Assembly (NCBI GenBank): GCA_021030915.1
Contig: JAGEMR010000174.1
Location: forward strand, 1-54,445
Direction: 5' to 3'
Source of the DNA: Astrothelium macrocarpum
Lineage: Eukaryota; Ascomycota; Dothideomycetes; Trypetheliales; Trypetheliaceae
DNA length: 54,445 nucleotides
The notes below the pieces were generated by a model. That model was not told the DNA's origin. It searched no databases and saw only the letters and a list, made by a program, of their open reading frames with translations. Made by a program: the position numbers and the translations under genes. Of the stretch, positions 42,888-54,445 are shown piece after piece. The number at the start of each line of letters is the position of its first letter. Position 1 is the stretch's first letter.

Positions 42888-44487
42888 CTACACGCGTCTC
42901 TTGCGTGTTTCAATAACACCTTCTATAAAACCCGAAGATGAGCGCCAGATTTTGACAATTTCCAGACCTGCAGAATGAAGTAGTTGATGAAACTGGCTCT
43001 CTGTCCTCTCTATTCCACTACAATGAAACATCATGTTCACGTCGGCTAATGCCGTGGCCAAACTCACTCCGCTCGGTGGCAGAATCCGATCTTCGATCAG
43101 AATGCGGGAATACTCGTCATCCATAGCCGCCACAGTGTTTGCAAGGAGTTTCCGACATTGGTTATCGGACCAATCGTGCAGGATACGTCGGAAGAAATAC
43201 ATTCGGGCACCTAGAAAGGATCGTTAGTAACTCTCTAAGAAGTGTCAACCGTCGTCTTTGGATCTGCGAGTCCAATTTGCGATTGATCTGAGGTGAGTTA
43301 TGGGTTTGCAGTCACTCGATTGGAAACTCGTCTCTATCGCAACAGGAAACGGACGGCGACACTGACCTTTTATTGGCTGTTCCGTGAAAAAGTTGTACGG
43401 GACTAACTCGATTCCTGTAAGTGTGTCCGGGCTCACCTTCTGCAGCGTTTCTGGCAAATCTTCCAAAATACATCTACCGGGTATCGTAGGATACTGTTCT
43501 CGGAAAGCGCGAATATCATGGCCTACACCTCCGGCGACATCAACAATGAGCACTGAATCAGAGCTATTTTCCAAGCTACTCTTGCTTAGTTCTTCGTTGA
43601 CTGGATACGTCTCATACCATGGATTAGGTATATGACGATATGACATGAATGCGTCAAAATTACGCTTCCAGTCCTGATGAGATTTGAGATAACTCCAGAT
43701 ATCATCACCGAATGCGTACTGGAACACATTTTCCTCTCCAGGCTTTTCTGGAAATTGGTGTATTGTCCCGTGTTTCTGTAAATACGGGACAAGGGAAGAG
43801 AACATTGGGAAAAACAAGTCATGCCTAAAAGCGTCAGAAATTACCAGAGATAGCTATACTGGCGGGTTGACAGTGGCAGTCTTTGGTAGATGACATACTG
43901 GTATTTTAACGATCCGGTGGCCCCGGGCTGCAAGACGTATCTTGTCGCGGAATTTGCGGCAAAGGTATTTTCCCCAACCTCATCCACGACGCCCATACCG
44001 GATGTACAGCGCAATAAGCGAACTGACAGCGGTCCGTAAGTTACCAGTGACTGTAATATGAATCGAAATTTCCATGGACTCACGGATGAGAAGCTCGTCG
44101 ACATGAGTTTTCTTTGCAAGATCTGCCACAGTCACCGGCTTATCATGCGCCTCGCTAAGTGCTTGAAGGAGCCCATTCTCTATCACAACTCTGACGATAG
44201 CAAGTGGCATAGCCTGTCAAGACATAAAAAGAATTGTTAGTGTCTGCACCTCTTTGGATTTACTATGGACAAAAAAAAACTTTCATTAATGCGGCAGTTC
44301 GTTGTTGCAATAAGACTGGCTTTCATACCTGCCGTCGGATTCTTGCTACTATATCTGTCGGCGCTTCAGCTGCAAGTTGTAGCTCGTCGATACTTTGAAG
44401 CAGTCGCTCATGTGCGCCTTGTTCCCCATTATCCTGAGCCAAGGCCGCGTCATTTACACTTTTGATTGCTTGTTGAAGGGATCGCAT
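42888..44487 (-). CDS. COMT-type O-methyltransferase (secondary-metabolism type)
   Basis: The exons are 44487-44329, 44213-44084, 44022-43899, 43824-43367 and 43210-42888, with four introns (115, 61, 74 and 156 bp), each with GT-AG and matching phase. The product is 397 aa. The N-terminal dimerisation/winged-helix region contains LQLAAEAPTDIVARI-RRQ and VTVADLAKKTHVDELL. The SAM-binding motif is VLIVDVAGGVGHDIRAF, and RCILEDLPET follows. The catalytic His is in RRILHDWSDNQC, and the C-terminal half ends in the usual GFIEGVIE. Fungal relatives methylate hydroxyls on polyketides, alkaloids or other aromatics. No synthase gene is in the window, so the substrate is unknown. The nearest transporter (MFS, 45264-46969) reads in the same direction, 0.8 kb upstream. 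Confidence 0.93.
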
Positions 44488-45263
44488 GACCTGGAGCTTA
44501 TATGGATTGAAAGTTTCGTAGTTTGGACAGATTTATACTCTGGCAAAAGTCTTCTGAATAACAATGGACAATTGAATGATAGGAGAAAATCCACATAATT
44601 GCTTACGAAACATCGCTTTTTATCATAGGAGCATGACGACGACCAGCAAGGTACTGAATCGCAAGACAAGCTTAGCTCTTCAATCCTGGAGCGGGGGATT
44701 TTTATTTCGATACCGTCGATCCACTTCTCAAAGAGCCCACTTGGATGAAAAAATTAAGCCAGTATCGTTAGAGCGTCTGTGCCGCAGAGCGGGGCGCTGG
44801 TAATTATCGACATCAACGCGGCTGTGGCAATTTTAGCGTATCAGCTAACATGACGGTAAAATGGTTGACGGGAAAAGGTTCACGACTTTCTACGATCCTC
44901 GCAATACCATCGTTGGCTACTCGAACATCAGGTTCTGCGTGTACCTACTTGCGCCACTCCTTGCGTTCTACTTGACTGATCTCATAGCGTAAGGATCTGG
45001 AATCAGGCGCTCAACGTCTGTCGGAGATCTATTAGGCTCGCTAGATTAAAACTCATCTTGTGATTGTAGGACATTTTAATGCTTGTTGGTGAGTTACACC
45101 ACTTTGGCTTACAATCTTCACTGCTTGTAGCCTTCTACACGACCCAGAAAAAATTTAAATTTTAGCTTTTCACGCATAATAACCTAATCCATGGCTCATA
45201 TCAAGAATCAAATGGTAGTTGCCCGCAAAACTAGGAGAGAAAACGAGTCTAATTGTTCTATCA
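44488..45263. other. Intergenic, methyltransferase promoter
   Basis: The 776 bp between two genes on the minus strand hold the methyltransferase promoter and the transporter 3' flank. Nothing else was recognised. Confidence 0.6.
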
Positions 45264-46969
45264 TCAGTACACGTAACGGAAAGTTATGTTCTGCTTGTCC
45301 GTCAGACCAGCGTATGCCGTGGAGTCTGCAACATCCTCGCCTGCCGCATGCGATCGCTTGTCTCGGTTCTTGTTACAAATGCCGTAATAGATACGTAGAA
45401 CGAATACGAAGAGAACTTCTCCGGCAAGGAACGACATCAAAGCGATCTTTGCTGGTTTATATTGTGGTGCGTCTTTGGCCTGGAAAGTCTGGGGACCAAT
45501 AATGGCGCCAATTGCGAAAGATACCTGCAGCATTGCCGCGCCGTAAGCGCGCTTGGTATGACCGGCAACGTTAGCTGCAAGCCATTGGTAGATGGTAGGT
45601 GTCGGCGAAATAAGCAAATCGGCGAGCAAGATCCCAGCGAGACCACATGATGATTTATCGCCTGTTGGAAAAGCTAAAAGCGCTGAACCCAGCACGGCCA
45701 GTACCAGTATCGCATTCATAAAGGCCCAGCGATTGCCAAAATAACGGACACCGTAGCCTACAAACAGGGCGCCAACTATGGTCATAGGACCGGTAGCGGT
45801 GAGAAGTAAAGCCGAGCGTTTTGAGTTGTATCCAAGGTTTTTGAGGATAGTTGCGGAGTAAGTGGTAATAAGACCGCCACCCGTACCGCCGAGAAGCATT
45901 ATCAAAAAGAAGATCCAAATCTGAACATCCAAAATGCCTTCAAGCAGCTGTTGCGGAATGAATTTCTTATTTTCGACACCGGTCTGATTGATCTTGATAT
46001 GTTGGAGCAGAGCAACTTTCTCCTCATTAGTAAGGAAACGGGCCTGCATTGGCGTATCCGGAAGGAGAAAGAACAACAGGACTGCAAAAGTAAACGTGGC
46101 GACACCCAGAACAAGAAACCTAGTGATATGAGTATCTTTTCAAACAGTCAAAGACTTAGACATACATGATCCGCCACCCTGCAAGAGAAGCATGTTCGTC
46201 AACGTGCTGAAAGGCCCAGGAGAAGACGCCGCCGAGCGTCTGGCCGAACCCAGTCCCCAGGAACCAGAGACTGTACCGAGAGGCCTGTTCCGTTCTGGTG
46301 TACCATTGAGCTGTAAGAAGCACCAATGCTGGTGGTACCGTAGATTCTACGGCTCCAGCGACAATTCGAGTAGCAAGCAAACCGTGATAATTTTTGGTGG
46401 CCGCAGTGGAAGCAGTGGCAATAGACCAAATGGCAAGAGAGACTGCAAGCCACTTTCCGACCGGCAATCTTTGAAGTAAAAACACTAAGAGAAGTCAACG
46501 GCATACTCGCAAAATCGACGCCTGCTCTTAAAAGACTGACCATTGACAACTGCAAAGATGCAGTTCGCGATGGAAAATGCGGATGATGCATTAGAGAAAT
46601 CATTGCCTGTGAGATGCAGCGATTGAGACAGCCCCATGACGTTGCCATACTACATAGAGGTTACCCCAAATTGATGCCCGATCGTTCGAGGGGTTGAACA
46701 CCTACGTTCAGCAAGGTTTTGTCAATGATGTTAAAAGTGATGACCACAAATCCGAAAGGTAGGAATCTCCAGTCTATTTTCCGCTTAAGTCTGGATATGT
46801 ACGCCTTATCAAACCCAAGAGCGACACTAGACTCGTCACGGTGTTTCTCCAAAAAGTCCAAAGCTTCGTCGCGAGCTTTGGAATTGGCCTTGCTGGCCAT
46901 GAATTCGTTTGACTCCAAGGAAGGGCTATGGGCCATTTGCTCTACTTCGGGTTCTTTGGAAGTAGACAT
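45264..46969 (-). CDS. MFS transporter, allantoate permease (DAL5/anion:cation symporter) family
   Basis: The exons are 46969-46706, 46649-46541, 46484-46166 and 46119-45264, with three introns of 56, 56 and 46 bp; 515 aa. About twelve helices fit. Family markers are KIDWRFLPFGFVVITFNIIDKTLLN, then after splicing YGNVMGLSQSLHLTGNDFS-NASSAFSIANCIF, the RLPVGKWL loop, GAVESTVPPALVLLTAQWYTR, AGWRIMF, and the central LPDTPMQARFLTNEEK loop. Relatives import allantoate, ureidosuccinate, nicotinate, pantothenate or similar organic anions by proton symport at the plasma membrane; the substrate here is unknown. I start at MSTSKEPEVEQ, because upstream in-frame sequence lacks an ATG. Pairing with the methyltransferase may be coincidental. 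Confidence 0.94.
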
Positions 46970-49209
46970 GATGTGCAATGAGACAAGAGATGTACAACGA
47001 AGAGAAAGAACGACAGCAAAGTGTCTGACTTCAACAGCTACATGCAACGGCGATGCGGTTCATGTAGTAAGAAAAGCCTTTTGGAGAGACGTATTAGGCT
47101 AGAGCGCCACTCTGAAGCCTGTCTCTTCGGCCCTGTTTGGTTCGCTGGGTACTGTTATCGGTAATAAGAGAACAGGGGAGATCTTCGCGGTTCTTCCTCG
47201 TTTGCCTATCAGCGTTGCGGCCAGACAGTCGATCAAAAGACTGAGATTCACGATCATTTTAGGTGAAATGCCTTTGATTGAAAGGGTCGTTCGAGGGATC
47301 TGGTCACTGCAGGCCATTGAGCCAGCAAACGCGCAAGCCACTGACAAGCCCGTGGCATCCATAACCCAATAGCGAAAGCTGTCCAACCTGTTCAGCCGTC
47401 GTGCTGGGGACGGAAACATGTCGCAGCACTTGACCGAAGTAGTTCGTGGGGACTAGCGTGACACCGTCGAACCGTGCCGCAACAAGTCTCCGCCTAGTGT
47501 TCGAAGCCATGACAAGGTTATTGCCGATGGCTGCCGCAGATAATCATGAAAATCTGACTCGCATCCGAAGCAATGTTCATATGTTGAAACCCATCCTAGA
47601 GGGAGCGGGGCTAAGAGCACGTTTTTGGGGTTCCACCAATCTGTCCACTCAAACCAGTACCTCTGGACTTTTGAGAATTAATGTGGTTGGACCAATCAAA
47701 AGTATAGCCACTAATCCAATGATGCACTGACCATCAGACTTGCTAAGGCGATTGAATGTGAAATGCACGCGTCAGCTATTCTTGCAATGATGAAGAGAAA
47801 TTTTGGGGCCCAGTGAGCATGTGTCTTGAACCAAAGAAGAAATCACCGTACCAATGACTGATGAAAAATTGGATATTATTACCCCCTTTCCACAGAGCAA
47901 CACCTTTTACATCAATGTAGAGTACGAAAGTACCAAATGTTGTCTCAGACATTCGAGAACTCGTTAGTCCTTCGAACATCTTTTGATCAGCTATCCGGGT
48001 TTGCCGGTTTTGCACAGAGTTCATTGAAATGCACAAATGTGCTCCTCAGGAACTCCTACACACTGGGTGGACGAACAATCACGACTCGTAGTTGAGTTGA
48101 ATACGTCAGCCTCTGTGTTGGTTCCAAACCGTTATAAGATTACAAGCGAGCACTGTTCCTGGCGAAACAGACAAGCGTGTCCCAACAACCGGGGAAGAGC
48201 ATCGCGTGGTGAGTCAATGCTTCGATTGACCAGAAGTCCAGGGGAACGTGTAAACGGTGGCGGGACATGGTTTGTGTTCGAGGACATCGTTCCGGAAGGA
48301 TCGATATGCATGTTCACTTATCAGGAAAGACGGCATTTCTCAGGCAATTTTCCGGTTAGCTGGAGGTCTGCGGTCGGTACCTGACGAGTGTCGTTTTGAG
48401 AATGTACTCCAGTCCCTTGGGGGACCTGTCTAGCTAGCGGATTAGATTGCTGATGGCGAGTCAGTTCTTCGGTGATTGGAAGCGGGGAAGACCGGGTGGT
48501 TCGTTGGTATCGGCGGTGGCGTTTTTGCGCCGAGTCGACATAGATACCACATTCCTCTCGCAGTCTGGTTAACTTGATCAAAGTCGCTTAGACTCCGATG
48601 ACAAGGACCTGAGTCAGATATTCCTCTTCACTTGACAATGCGGCCATGTTGCAGAGACTTGCTGGAAACGAGAATGCGTCTACAGTACACCTCACGAAGG
48701 CGGTTTTGGGAGATGGTTGACAAATGCATCTTATAGATCAAACAACACTTCAGACCGGGGAATTTAGCCAAAAAGCCTAGGAATTCTTTGAGGTGGATGG
48801 GATTTGTGTCCTGCGCGGAAATCACGACACTACTGTATGGAGTAATGTACGAGAGCGTGCTGGGGTTGGTTTTGGGCGTAGGCGTAATCGACCTTGCCAA
48901 GATGCCGCCTCATTAAGTTGAAAGACGACTTCAACGCAGTTCCCGCCTCAGAAGATCCCTGCATATGTTCCTGTTAGTCTCGATCACAATCTGGAGTTGC
49001 ATAGATGGAGTTCTCGCACTATTCGCATAAGGGGTTCTTGTAAAATATTCCGTCTCTGTTGTATCAGGCCAAGTCATTTCGTACCCTTAAGAATCGAGTG
49101 GGTCTGCAAAGTTGATCTCTGCTATCATCCTGTACAACTCTGGCCTGGTGCCATAGAGTCCTGTTGCATTGAAAAGAATCTGAAGTTGAATCGTCCAACA
49201 CATTCAGCT
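46970..49209. other. 2.2-kb gap without a recognisable gene
   Basis: This interval separates the divergent MFS (-) and second rhodopsin-domain (+) genes. It contains both promoters and about 1.5 kb of anonymous sequence. Short frames (47099-47419 -, 47446-47730 +, 48037-48384 +) have no motifs and conflicting strands. It may be remnants of a lost gene, but I cannot show that. Confidence 0.55.
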
Positions 49210-50469
49210 ATGACGTGGATTTTCAATGCCACTCCGGAACTAGAGGCTCAATCTAGATACAAGCTACTAATTGCTATCACTCTCATTTTTACGACAATCT
49301 CGGCTACGGCCATAGTCACGAGACTGTTCCTACGACGAAGAGACATTCGAGCCGACGATATCGTCCTTGGGATAACCTTGGCCTTCGCTATTGCCTATGC
49401 CAGTCTCAATATCTACGGTATGCATTCGCATTCTGAGCTCACCTTAGGATATGTACTTATTTTCCTTCAGATACCAGATGGGGATCAGGACTTGCTCCGC
49501 ATCTAAGGCCAGCCAAGGACGTCCTGACTCTTAATAAGCTTGCATATGCAAACAGAGTCTATCATGGACTCCTCTTCGGCCTCTGGAAGATTGCTGCATG
49601 TCTAACCTATCTCAGATTGATGGAGGGTAGCCAAAGACCACGGATGAAGCAAGCGATCTATGCTGTCCTTGGTTTCGCCATTGCACTTCACATCACCTAT
49701 GGTCTCGGAAACCTTCTCTTCTGTGTCCCCGTACGTATAGCTGTTTGACTCCGTTATGATTTAAGCTACTAATATTGGTGAATTAGATCCAGAAGAACTG
49801 GCATTCATCCCATCCTGGTCGATGTATTGATTTCGCGCGATGGAACTTCACTATTGCCTCCATTACTATTTTCAATGATGTAATGGTGTGGTCCCTTCCT
49901 TTGCCCATGTTCTTACCCCTAAAGATGGACAAAAGAACCAAGATTGGTCTCATAACAATTTTCCTACTCGGATTTATTACGACCATCTTCTCAATTGCCC
50001 GTGCAGTTGGACTTGAAGTCATCGTGAAGACTGGCGATAATTTTGATACAGTATTGTACCAAACGATCGAATTCAATCTTGCAGTACGTATAGTCCTCCC
50101 TATCTCGCAAGACTATCAAGCTGATTAGCTATGACCTAGTTGATCAGTATCTGTCTTCCATTCCTACGACCCATTTGGCAAGCACGCCACAGAAACCAGC
50201 TTTCTGGGTCAAACGGAAAACCTGGGCTCACGTATGAGATGAATAGTGCTAGCAGCATCCATTGGTCAGCAAAACGTGGTCATTTTGGTACAAGCAACTC
50301 CATACGAACAGGCAATCGAGCTCCAGGCCCAGGATTTCTGAGAACTGATAGTAACGAAAAGATTCTTGGAAAGGAAAGCGATATTGGCATTGCAACACAT
50401 GAGTTGCCGTCTAATGGTATCACGCGGGTCTTTGAGATTGATGTTCATAGAACACCAGCTGAGCCATAG
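49210..50469 (+). CDS. Fungal rhodopsin-domain integral membrane protein (PTH11-like), copy 2
   Basis: The exons are 49210-49417, 49471-49730, 49787-50083 and 50140-50469, with three introns of 53, 56 and 56 bp, GT-AG with in-phase joins; 364 aa. Seven helices are predicted. Family features are VTRLFLRRRDIRADDIVLGI after helix 1, DVLTLNKLAYANRVYHGLLFGLWK, ACLTYLRL, NFTIASITIFNDVMVWSLPLPMFLPLKMDKRTKIGLITIFLL-type helix and loop, SIARAVGLEV, and IEFNLALISICLPFLRPIW. A 100-residue hydrophilic tail follows. It belongs to the same broad family as 37675-38911 but shares little detail, so the two are not a recent duplication. It is probably a plasma-membrane receptor-like protein; the ligand is unknown. 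The start ATG (MTWIFNATPELE) is followed directly by the first helix. Confidence 0.9.
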
Positions 50470-51770
50470 TGTCTGGTTTGAGACACGTGTATTTTGGTAG
50501 AACGATTCTAGCTAGTAGTCAAAGACATGTACTTTTAAAAGCTAAAGCGGATTCAAGTGAAAACGAGATCAAGTCAATCTAGGCTTCGCAAGAGATGCTC
50601 AACAGAATTGTTTCATCTGGCCCAACGTTACAGAAATTTTGGATGATAGCCTTCCGTCAACAATGCATGACCAGTTTAACGGAGCTCCTTAGTCGCATAG
50701 AACGAAGGTTAAGTGAGATGAATGCGTTGCTGCTAAGCATTGCGTGTTACGTCTGTGTACAGTAGCCTAGCACCGACTTTGACCGCGAGTAGTGAATGCT
50801 TGCGAAGTCTGGAAATCCGGAATCAAATTTTGCGAGCGCTGTAAAACACTCATAATCTAAACCTAACGGAGTTCGGTATTTGAGTGTAAATACCTGTAGT
50901 GTGGAGTATTCGTATAAGAGGATCGCGTAGGTGGACAGATTGTATGGATGGAGGGAATATATAGGGATTGGAATAAACGTTCCAGTGCCCCAAGTCGATG
51001 TCTCCAATCTCCTCTACACCCTAATTTGCTTGGACATAATGGGTTCATATTGCTTGATCATCTTCATCGTCGAAAAGCTTCAAGCGGTGATATAGGTGGA
51101 AGTGCGAGTAGGCTAATGAGTCAGGGATAAGTAAAAAATCCTCCAGGTCCTCAGCCATCCAGCCGGCGCAGGCCGCTTAACGACGAAGACATCTTATCCA
51201 TCTGAGAAAATCAGCCGTCAGGCTCTTCCATTTGCTTCGCCGTGAGACAACATTGCTGCTCGCACCTTGAGGGTTGATTAAGAAAATTGCTTACATAATA
51301 ACGACCGCGCATCACCAGGACTAGTGCTTCGGGCCGAAATCGCGTGTCAAATCTTAACCACGAAATGAGACTATTGGCATAGGATTTCCAAAGCTTTGGA
51401 TTTAGAGACCTAGCACATTGACTTCGATGGGCTTTGATGCATAGCATTTGAGTGATCTCCTGACGCTAGATACCCGTTTGCGTTTGGCAAGTGTCAGCCG
51501 CGCCTTTGGTACATGTAGCTGCATCCAATCCTGATTAGAGAGCCCCTCGCAAGGCTGAGGCTACTTACGGCGGCAAAGTGCCTTAATTCTGCTCGTCTGT
51601 TTCTTCTCTTGTCATGTTCTCACTCAGTCAGTGTCTCCTACCGTCAAATTGCCATGCCTATTTTAGGGACACTGTCGGTTACCCTATAGGAGTATCCACG
51701 GGTCCGTGCAACCCACGGGTATCTGCAACACCAAGTTGCCGCTTCCAAACAGTCCTTCCCTCTTCATTAT
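50470..51770. other. Gene-free right edge of the core region
   Basis: These 1.3 kb have ordinary composition and no recognisable gene. They end at the boundary to AT-rich DNA near 51770. Confidence 0.6.
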
Positions 51771-52047
51771 CTCAATAATCATAATAATCATTAATTAAAT
51801 AATTAAATGATGATAATTATAAATATTTATTGAAACGTTTTATAATTTTAATTTAATTTAAAAGATATTATGATTAATATCAGATATGTAAAAATCGATC
51901 TAATGATTATAAATTTCCGATTTCAGATAATTTTATATAATACGAATTCGATTTAAAAATTTAAATATTTAATAATTTCATAAATATTTATAAAAATTTT
52001 TTATAAAATTTAATTTTATTATGAAATTATTGAATTATTTATCATTA
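51771..52047. other. Start of the right AT-rich isochore
   Basis: Composition drops abruptly to mostly A and T just after the TCCCTCTTCATTATC segment near 51770. No gene was seen. Confidence 0.75.
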
Positions 52048-52101
52048 ACGTGGTTACCAAGCGAGTCGGACACCCAAACGAGTCGGACACTTTCCGCGAC
52101 A
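52048..52101 (+). repeat. Left terminal inverted repeat
   Basis: The core CGAGTCGGACAC occurs at 52062-52073 and again at 52079-52090, a 17-bp period. It pairs with 53851-53904 with three transition differences. Confidence 0.88.
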
Positions 52102-52145
52102 ATTCAATCTTTCAATTTTGGCAACATTTTTCTCCGCAATAATAC

Positions 52146-53129
52146 ATGAAATCCTTTTTAAAAAAGAATAGAATTATTCTTATTTTAAACGCTATTAAAA
52201 AAAATCAAAATTTTAATATTCAAAAGATTATAAAATTTTATAATATTTCATATTCAATATTATATAACTGATATCATAATAAATTCTCATATAATGATAA
52301 AATATCCAATTTATGAAAATTTTATAATATAAAAAAATCGTATATTAAAAATTTTATTCTTGAATTGGATTTTTAAAAATATTTATTTAGAATTTTATAT
52401 ATATAAAATATAATTAATTGATTATTGATTTAATATAATACGATATATATTGGATATAATTAGATCTTTAATTTCATTAGACGATATTTTGAATTTAAAA
52501 TACGTTTTATATATAAATATAATTTTTAAAAGATTTTATATGAAAATCCTATATTTATTAAAAACTGATTCTTTTTTATATCAAATATAATAATCAAATA
52601 TGATATGAATATAATTAATATTTTTAATTTTAATGAAATTGATTTTATAATGAATATTATCTTTTTCATTATAATAATTATATACGTAAATTAATATAAA
52701 AAATCTAAATTAATTTAATCTGATAATCAGAAATAGATTATAATAATTCAGAAAATTAATTTTCAAAATTGGACGATTTTATTATTTTTAATGATTATGA
52801 ATAAAAATCATTTTATTAATTAATATAAAAATCGTATAATTTTATTAGATTGGATTATTTTTTTAAATAATAATAATTGAATAATAAATAAAATTGATTT
52901 AAAATGAATAAAATATTTTGATAAATATATAAAATTATATATTATTGAATAATATCAATTTCTAATTTTAAATGAATACGAAAATCATCATTTAATTAAT
53001 TTTGAATTTTATTATAAAAAGAATAAAATTCTAATATTTTATATATTTTTTCATTTATTTTATATATTTTAATTATTTAATATTAGATGTTTTAATTTAT
53101 TAAAAAGAATATATGAATGTCAAATTGAG
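52146..53129 (+). pseudogene. Fot1/pogo transposase relic
   Basis: From the ATG at 52146 the + strand reads a helix-turn-helix relic (RIILILNAIKKNQNFNIQ..., then YNISYSILYN). It follows the pogo/Fot1 pattern (GRILLALxAIKxxxxLSIRxAAxxYNVxxSTLYx) with hydrophobic and Asn changes typical of RIP. At 52971-53129 a second block reads NEYENHH...EFYYKKNKILIFYIFFHLFY, then FNIRCFNLLKRIYECQIE. It corresponds to the DDE_1 region (DGHxSH...EF..YC.EN.I.L..PPHSSHLLQPLDVGCF.PLKRAYG.QIE). The first catalytic Asp is now Asn, a G-to-A change. Stops interrupt it throughout. It is dead. Confidence 0.78.
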
Positions 53130-53850
53130 GATTTTATTTGAATATATATTATATATATCATCAAGACCGAATTTTTTTTAATATTTATAATCGTATTTAA
53201 AAAGATTTTTATTATAAAAAATATTCAAATAAATTTTAGAAAAATAAATTTTATTTTTTATAATTCAAAAAATATAATTTCTCGATTTAATATTAAATTA
53301 TATATTTTTATATTTTTAGAATTTTCATCAGAATTATCATTTTTATGAAAATTAAAAATGTCATAAAATTCTATTAAAATAATTTTATAATCTGAATTTA
53401 TTAAAAATCGAATTATATAATATTATAATAATTCGTTAATATTAATTTTTATTGGAATTAATTAAATTATTAAAAATACGTAATAAATTATATATCGGAT
53501 TATTTTTCTGAAGAAAAAGGTCTCATTATTTCGTAAGACGAATGAGATTTTTAATAAATATTAAAGAATTTCAAAAAATTGATTAAAAAAAAAAGGATTT
53601 TTTTTTAAAATAATTAGAATTTAATAGATTAGAAAAATGTTATACAATCAATAAAAAATGAATTATTTAAAAATAATGGTTAATGAATAAAGATAAAAAT
53701 ATGAAAAAGATGATATGAATAATATGATAAATCTGGATATAATACGCGAATCTGTTAGAAAATTGTAATAATCTCTTCTAAAAAAAATTCTGATTAATTT
53801 ATATGAATTTTGATTATTATGATTGATATATGGTCGGGTTTTGTTGTAAA

Positions 53851-53904
53851 AGTCGCGGAAAATGTCCGACTCACTTGGGTGTCCGACTCGCTTGGTAACC
53901 ACGT
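53851..53904 (-). repeat. Right terminal inverted repeat
   Basis: This is the inverted partner of 52048-52101, ending ...GGTAACCACGT before the TA at 53905-53906. The three mismatches to the left copy are transitions. Confidence 0.88.
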
Positions 53905-54445
53905 TATTTAAAAATTTTTTAATATTATTATCTTTTTTAAATATTTTATTTTAATTTTTGAATTCGTTATTATTATTTTTTTAATTTATATTTGTATTTT
54001 AATTATTTTTGAATTCGTTATTATTATTTTTTTAATTTATATTTGTATTTTAATTATTTTTGAATTTTTTTATATTATTATTATTCTATTTTTTGAATTT
54101 TTTTTAATAATTATTGAATTTCTAATTTCTATTTTTTATTAATTATAATTATTTATTGGATTTTAATTTTTATTAATAAAAAGAATTACGTGAGATTATT
54201 ATTATTTTTTTTAAAAAATAATGATAATTTTTTATTTCAATAATAACGAATTTTTTTTTATTTTAAAAATTATTATAAATATAAATTTTTATATTTAAAA
54301 ATCTCATTTTGAATTTGAAAATAAAAAATTATATCATTAATTATCATTTTAATAATATTAAAATTCAGATTAAAAATTTTATATATAAATTTTTATATTT
54401 TAATAATATTATTTAAAAATTTAATAAAAATTTTAATTTAATTTA
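53905..54445. other. AT-rich isochore, right end of window
   Basis: This AT-rich, gene-free sequence contains a 51-bp tandem duplication at 53960-54061. Confidence 0.75.
53960..54061. repeat. 51-bp tandem duplication
   Basis: Two identical 51-bp copies begin GAATTCGTTATTATTA at 53960 and 54011. A third copy begins at 54062 and diverges after a few bases. Identical copies suggest duplication after the AT conversion. Confidence 0.85.

Larger units (their letters stand above)
52048..53904 (+). mobile_element. RIP-degraded Fot1/pogo-like DNA transposon, 1.86 kb
   Basis: Inverted repeats of about 54 bp (52048-52101 and 53851-53904) begin ACGTGGTTACCAAGCGAGTC and are flanked by TA at 52046-52047 and 53905-53906. 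The two repeats differ at three positions, all transitions (A/G, C/T, C/T), as RIP would leave. The interior is almost pure A and T, but on the + strand it still translates to pogo-type transposase fragments. It is a different family from the left-flank element: the TIR sequence differs apart from the ACGTG start. It is inactive. Confidence 0.88.

Noticed and set aside
42888..46969. Complete secondary-metabolite gene cluster
   Set aside because: No core synthase is present. Two genes are not enough.
48997..49209. Upstream extension of the second rhodopsin-domain gene
   Set aside because: Although the frame is open, the residues before MTWIFNATPELE are Arg/Cys-rich, unlike the family. The ATG at 49210 is well placed before the first helix.

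Overview
The window is nuclear DNA of a filamentous ascomycete (Pezizomycotina); I cannot place it to order or genus. The evidence is short GT-AG introns (mostly 46-160 bp, many with a CTRAY-like branch site), fungus-specific gene families (copper-fist, Zn2Cys6, RTA1, AA9, PTH11-type/rhodopsin-domain membrane proteins, Fmp52, Atg13), and a two-compartment base composition.

Layout: a gene-bearing core of ordinary composition (about 3.4-51.8 kb) lies between two extremely AT-rich blocks (1-3.4 kb and 51.8-54.4 kb). Each block holds one dead Fot1/pogo-like (Tc1/mariner superfamily) element with intact or nearly intact terminal inverted repeats and TA target duplications. Their interiors still show the transposase helix-turn-helix and DDE blocks, but carry the C-to-T/G-to-A decay expected of repeat-induced point mutation (RIP).

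Genes in order, with splice models worked out by hand: decayed PrtT/Leu3-like Zn2Cys6 regulator (+, 3.6-5.7 kb); RTA1-like membrane protein (+); secreted AA9 copper monooxygenase (-); small disordered MPGV protein (-); PP2A activator PTPA/Rrd (-); large nuclear AT-hook/SANT-like protein (+); copper-fist transcription factor (-); autophagy factor Atg13 (-); complex I 30 kDa subunit NDUFS3 (-); CCR4-NOT RING ligase Not4 (+, probably continuing to 31.4 kb); Fmp52 (-); MTA phosphorylase (-); rhodopsin-domain protein 1 (+); branched-chain 2-oxoacid dehydrogenase E1 beta (-); COMT-type O-methyltransferase (-); DAL5/allantoate-type MFS transporter (-); rhodopsin-domain protein 2 (+).

The 10-42 kb part is mostly housekeeping (phosphatase regulation, autophagy, respiration, mRNA decay, methionine salvage, branched-chain amino-acid catabolism). 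The two edges, 3.5-8.7 kb and 37-51 kb, are accessory: long gene-poor gaps, a broken regulator, transporters, receptor-like membrane proteins and a tailoring methyltransferase.

The observations I rate highest are: a shared 17-bp-period doubled core in three different transposon termini; preservation of those termini around RIP-destroyed interiors; three short GC-rich tracts inside genes that all switch from C-rich to G-rich on the + strand; a 10-nt microexon in the E1 beta gene; and an unusual 3' architecture of Not4. All intron borders are inferred by eye from splice motifs, phase and family similarity; no alignment or RNA data were available.
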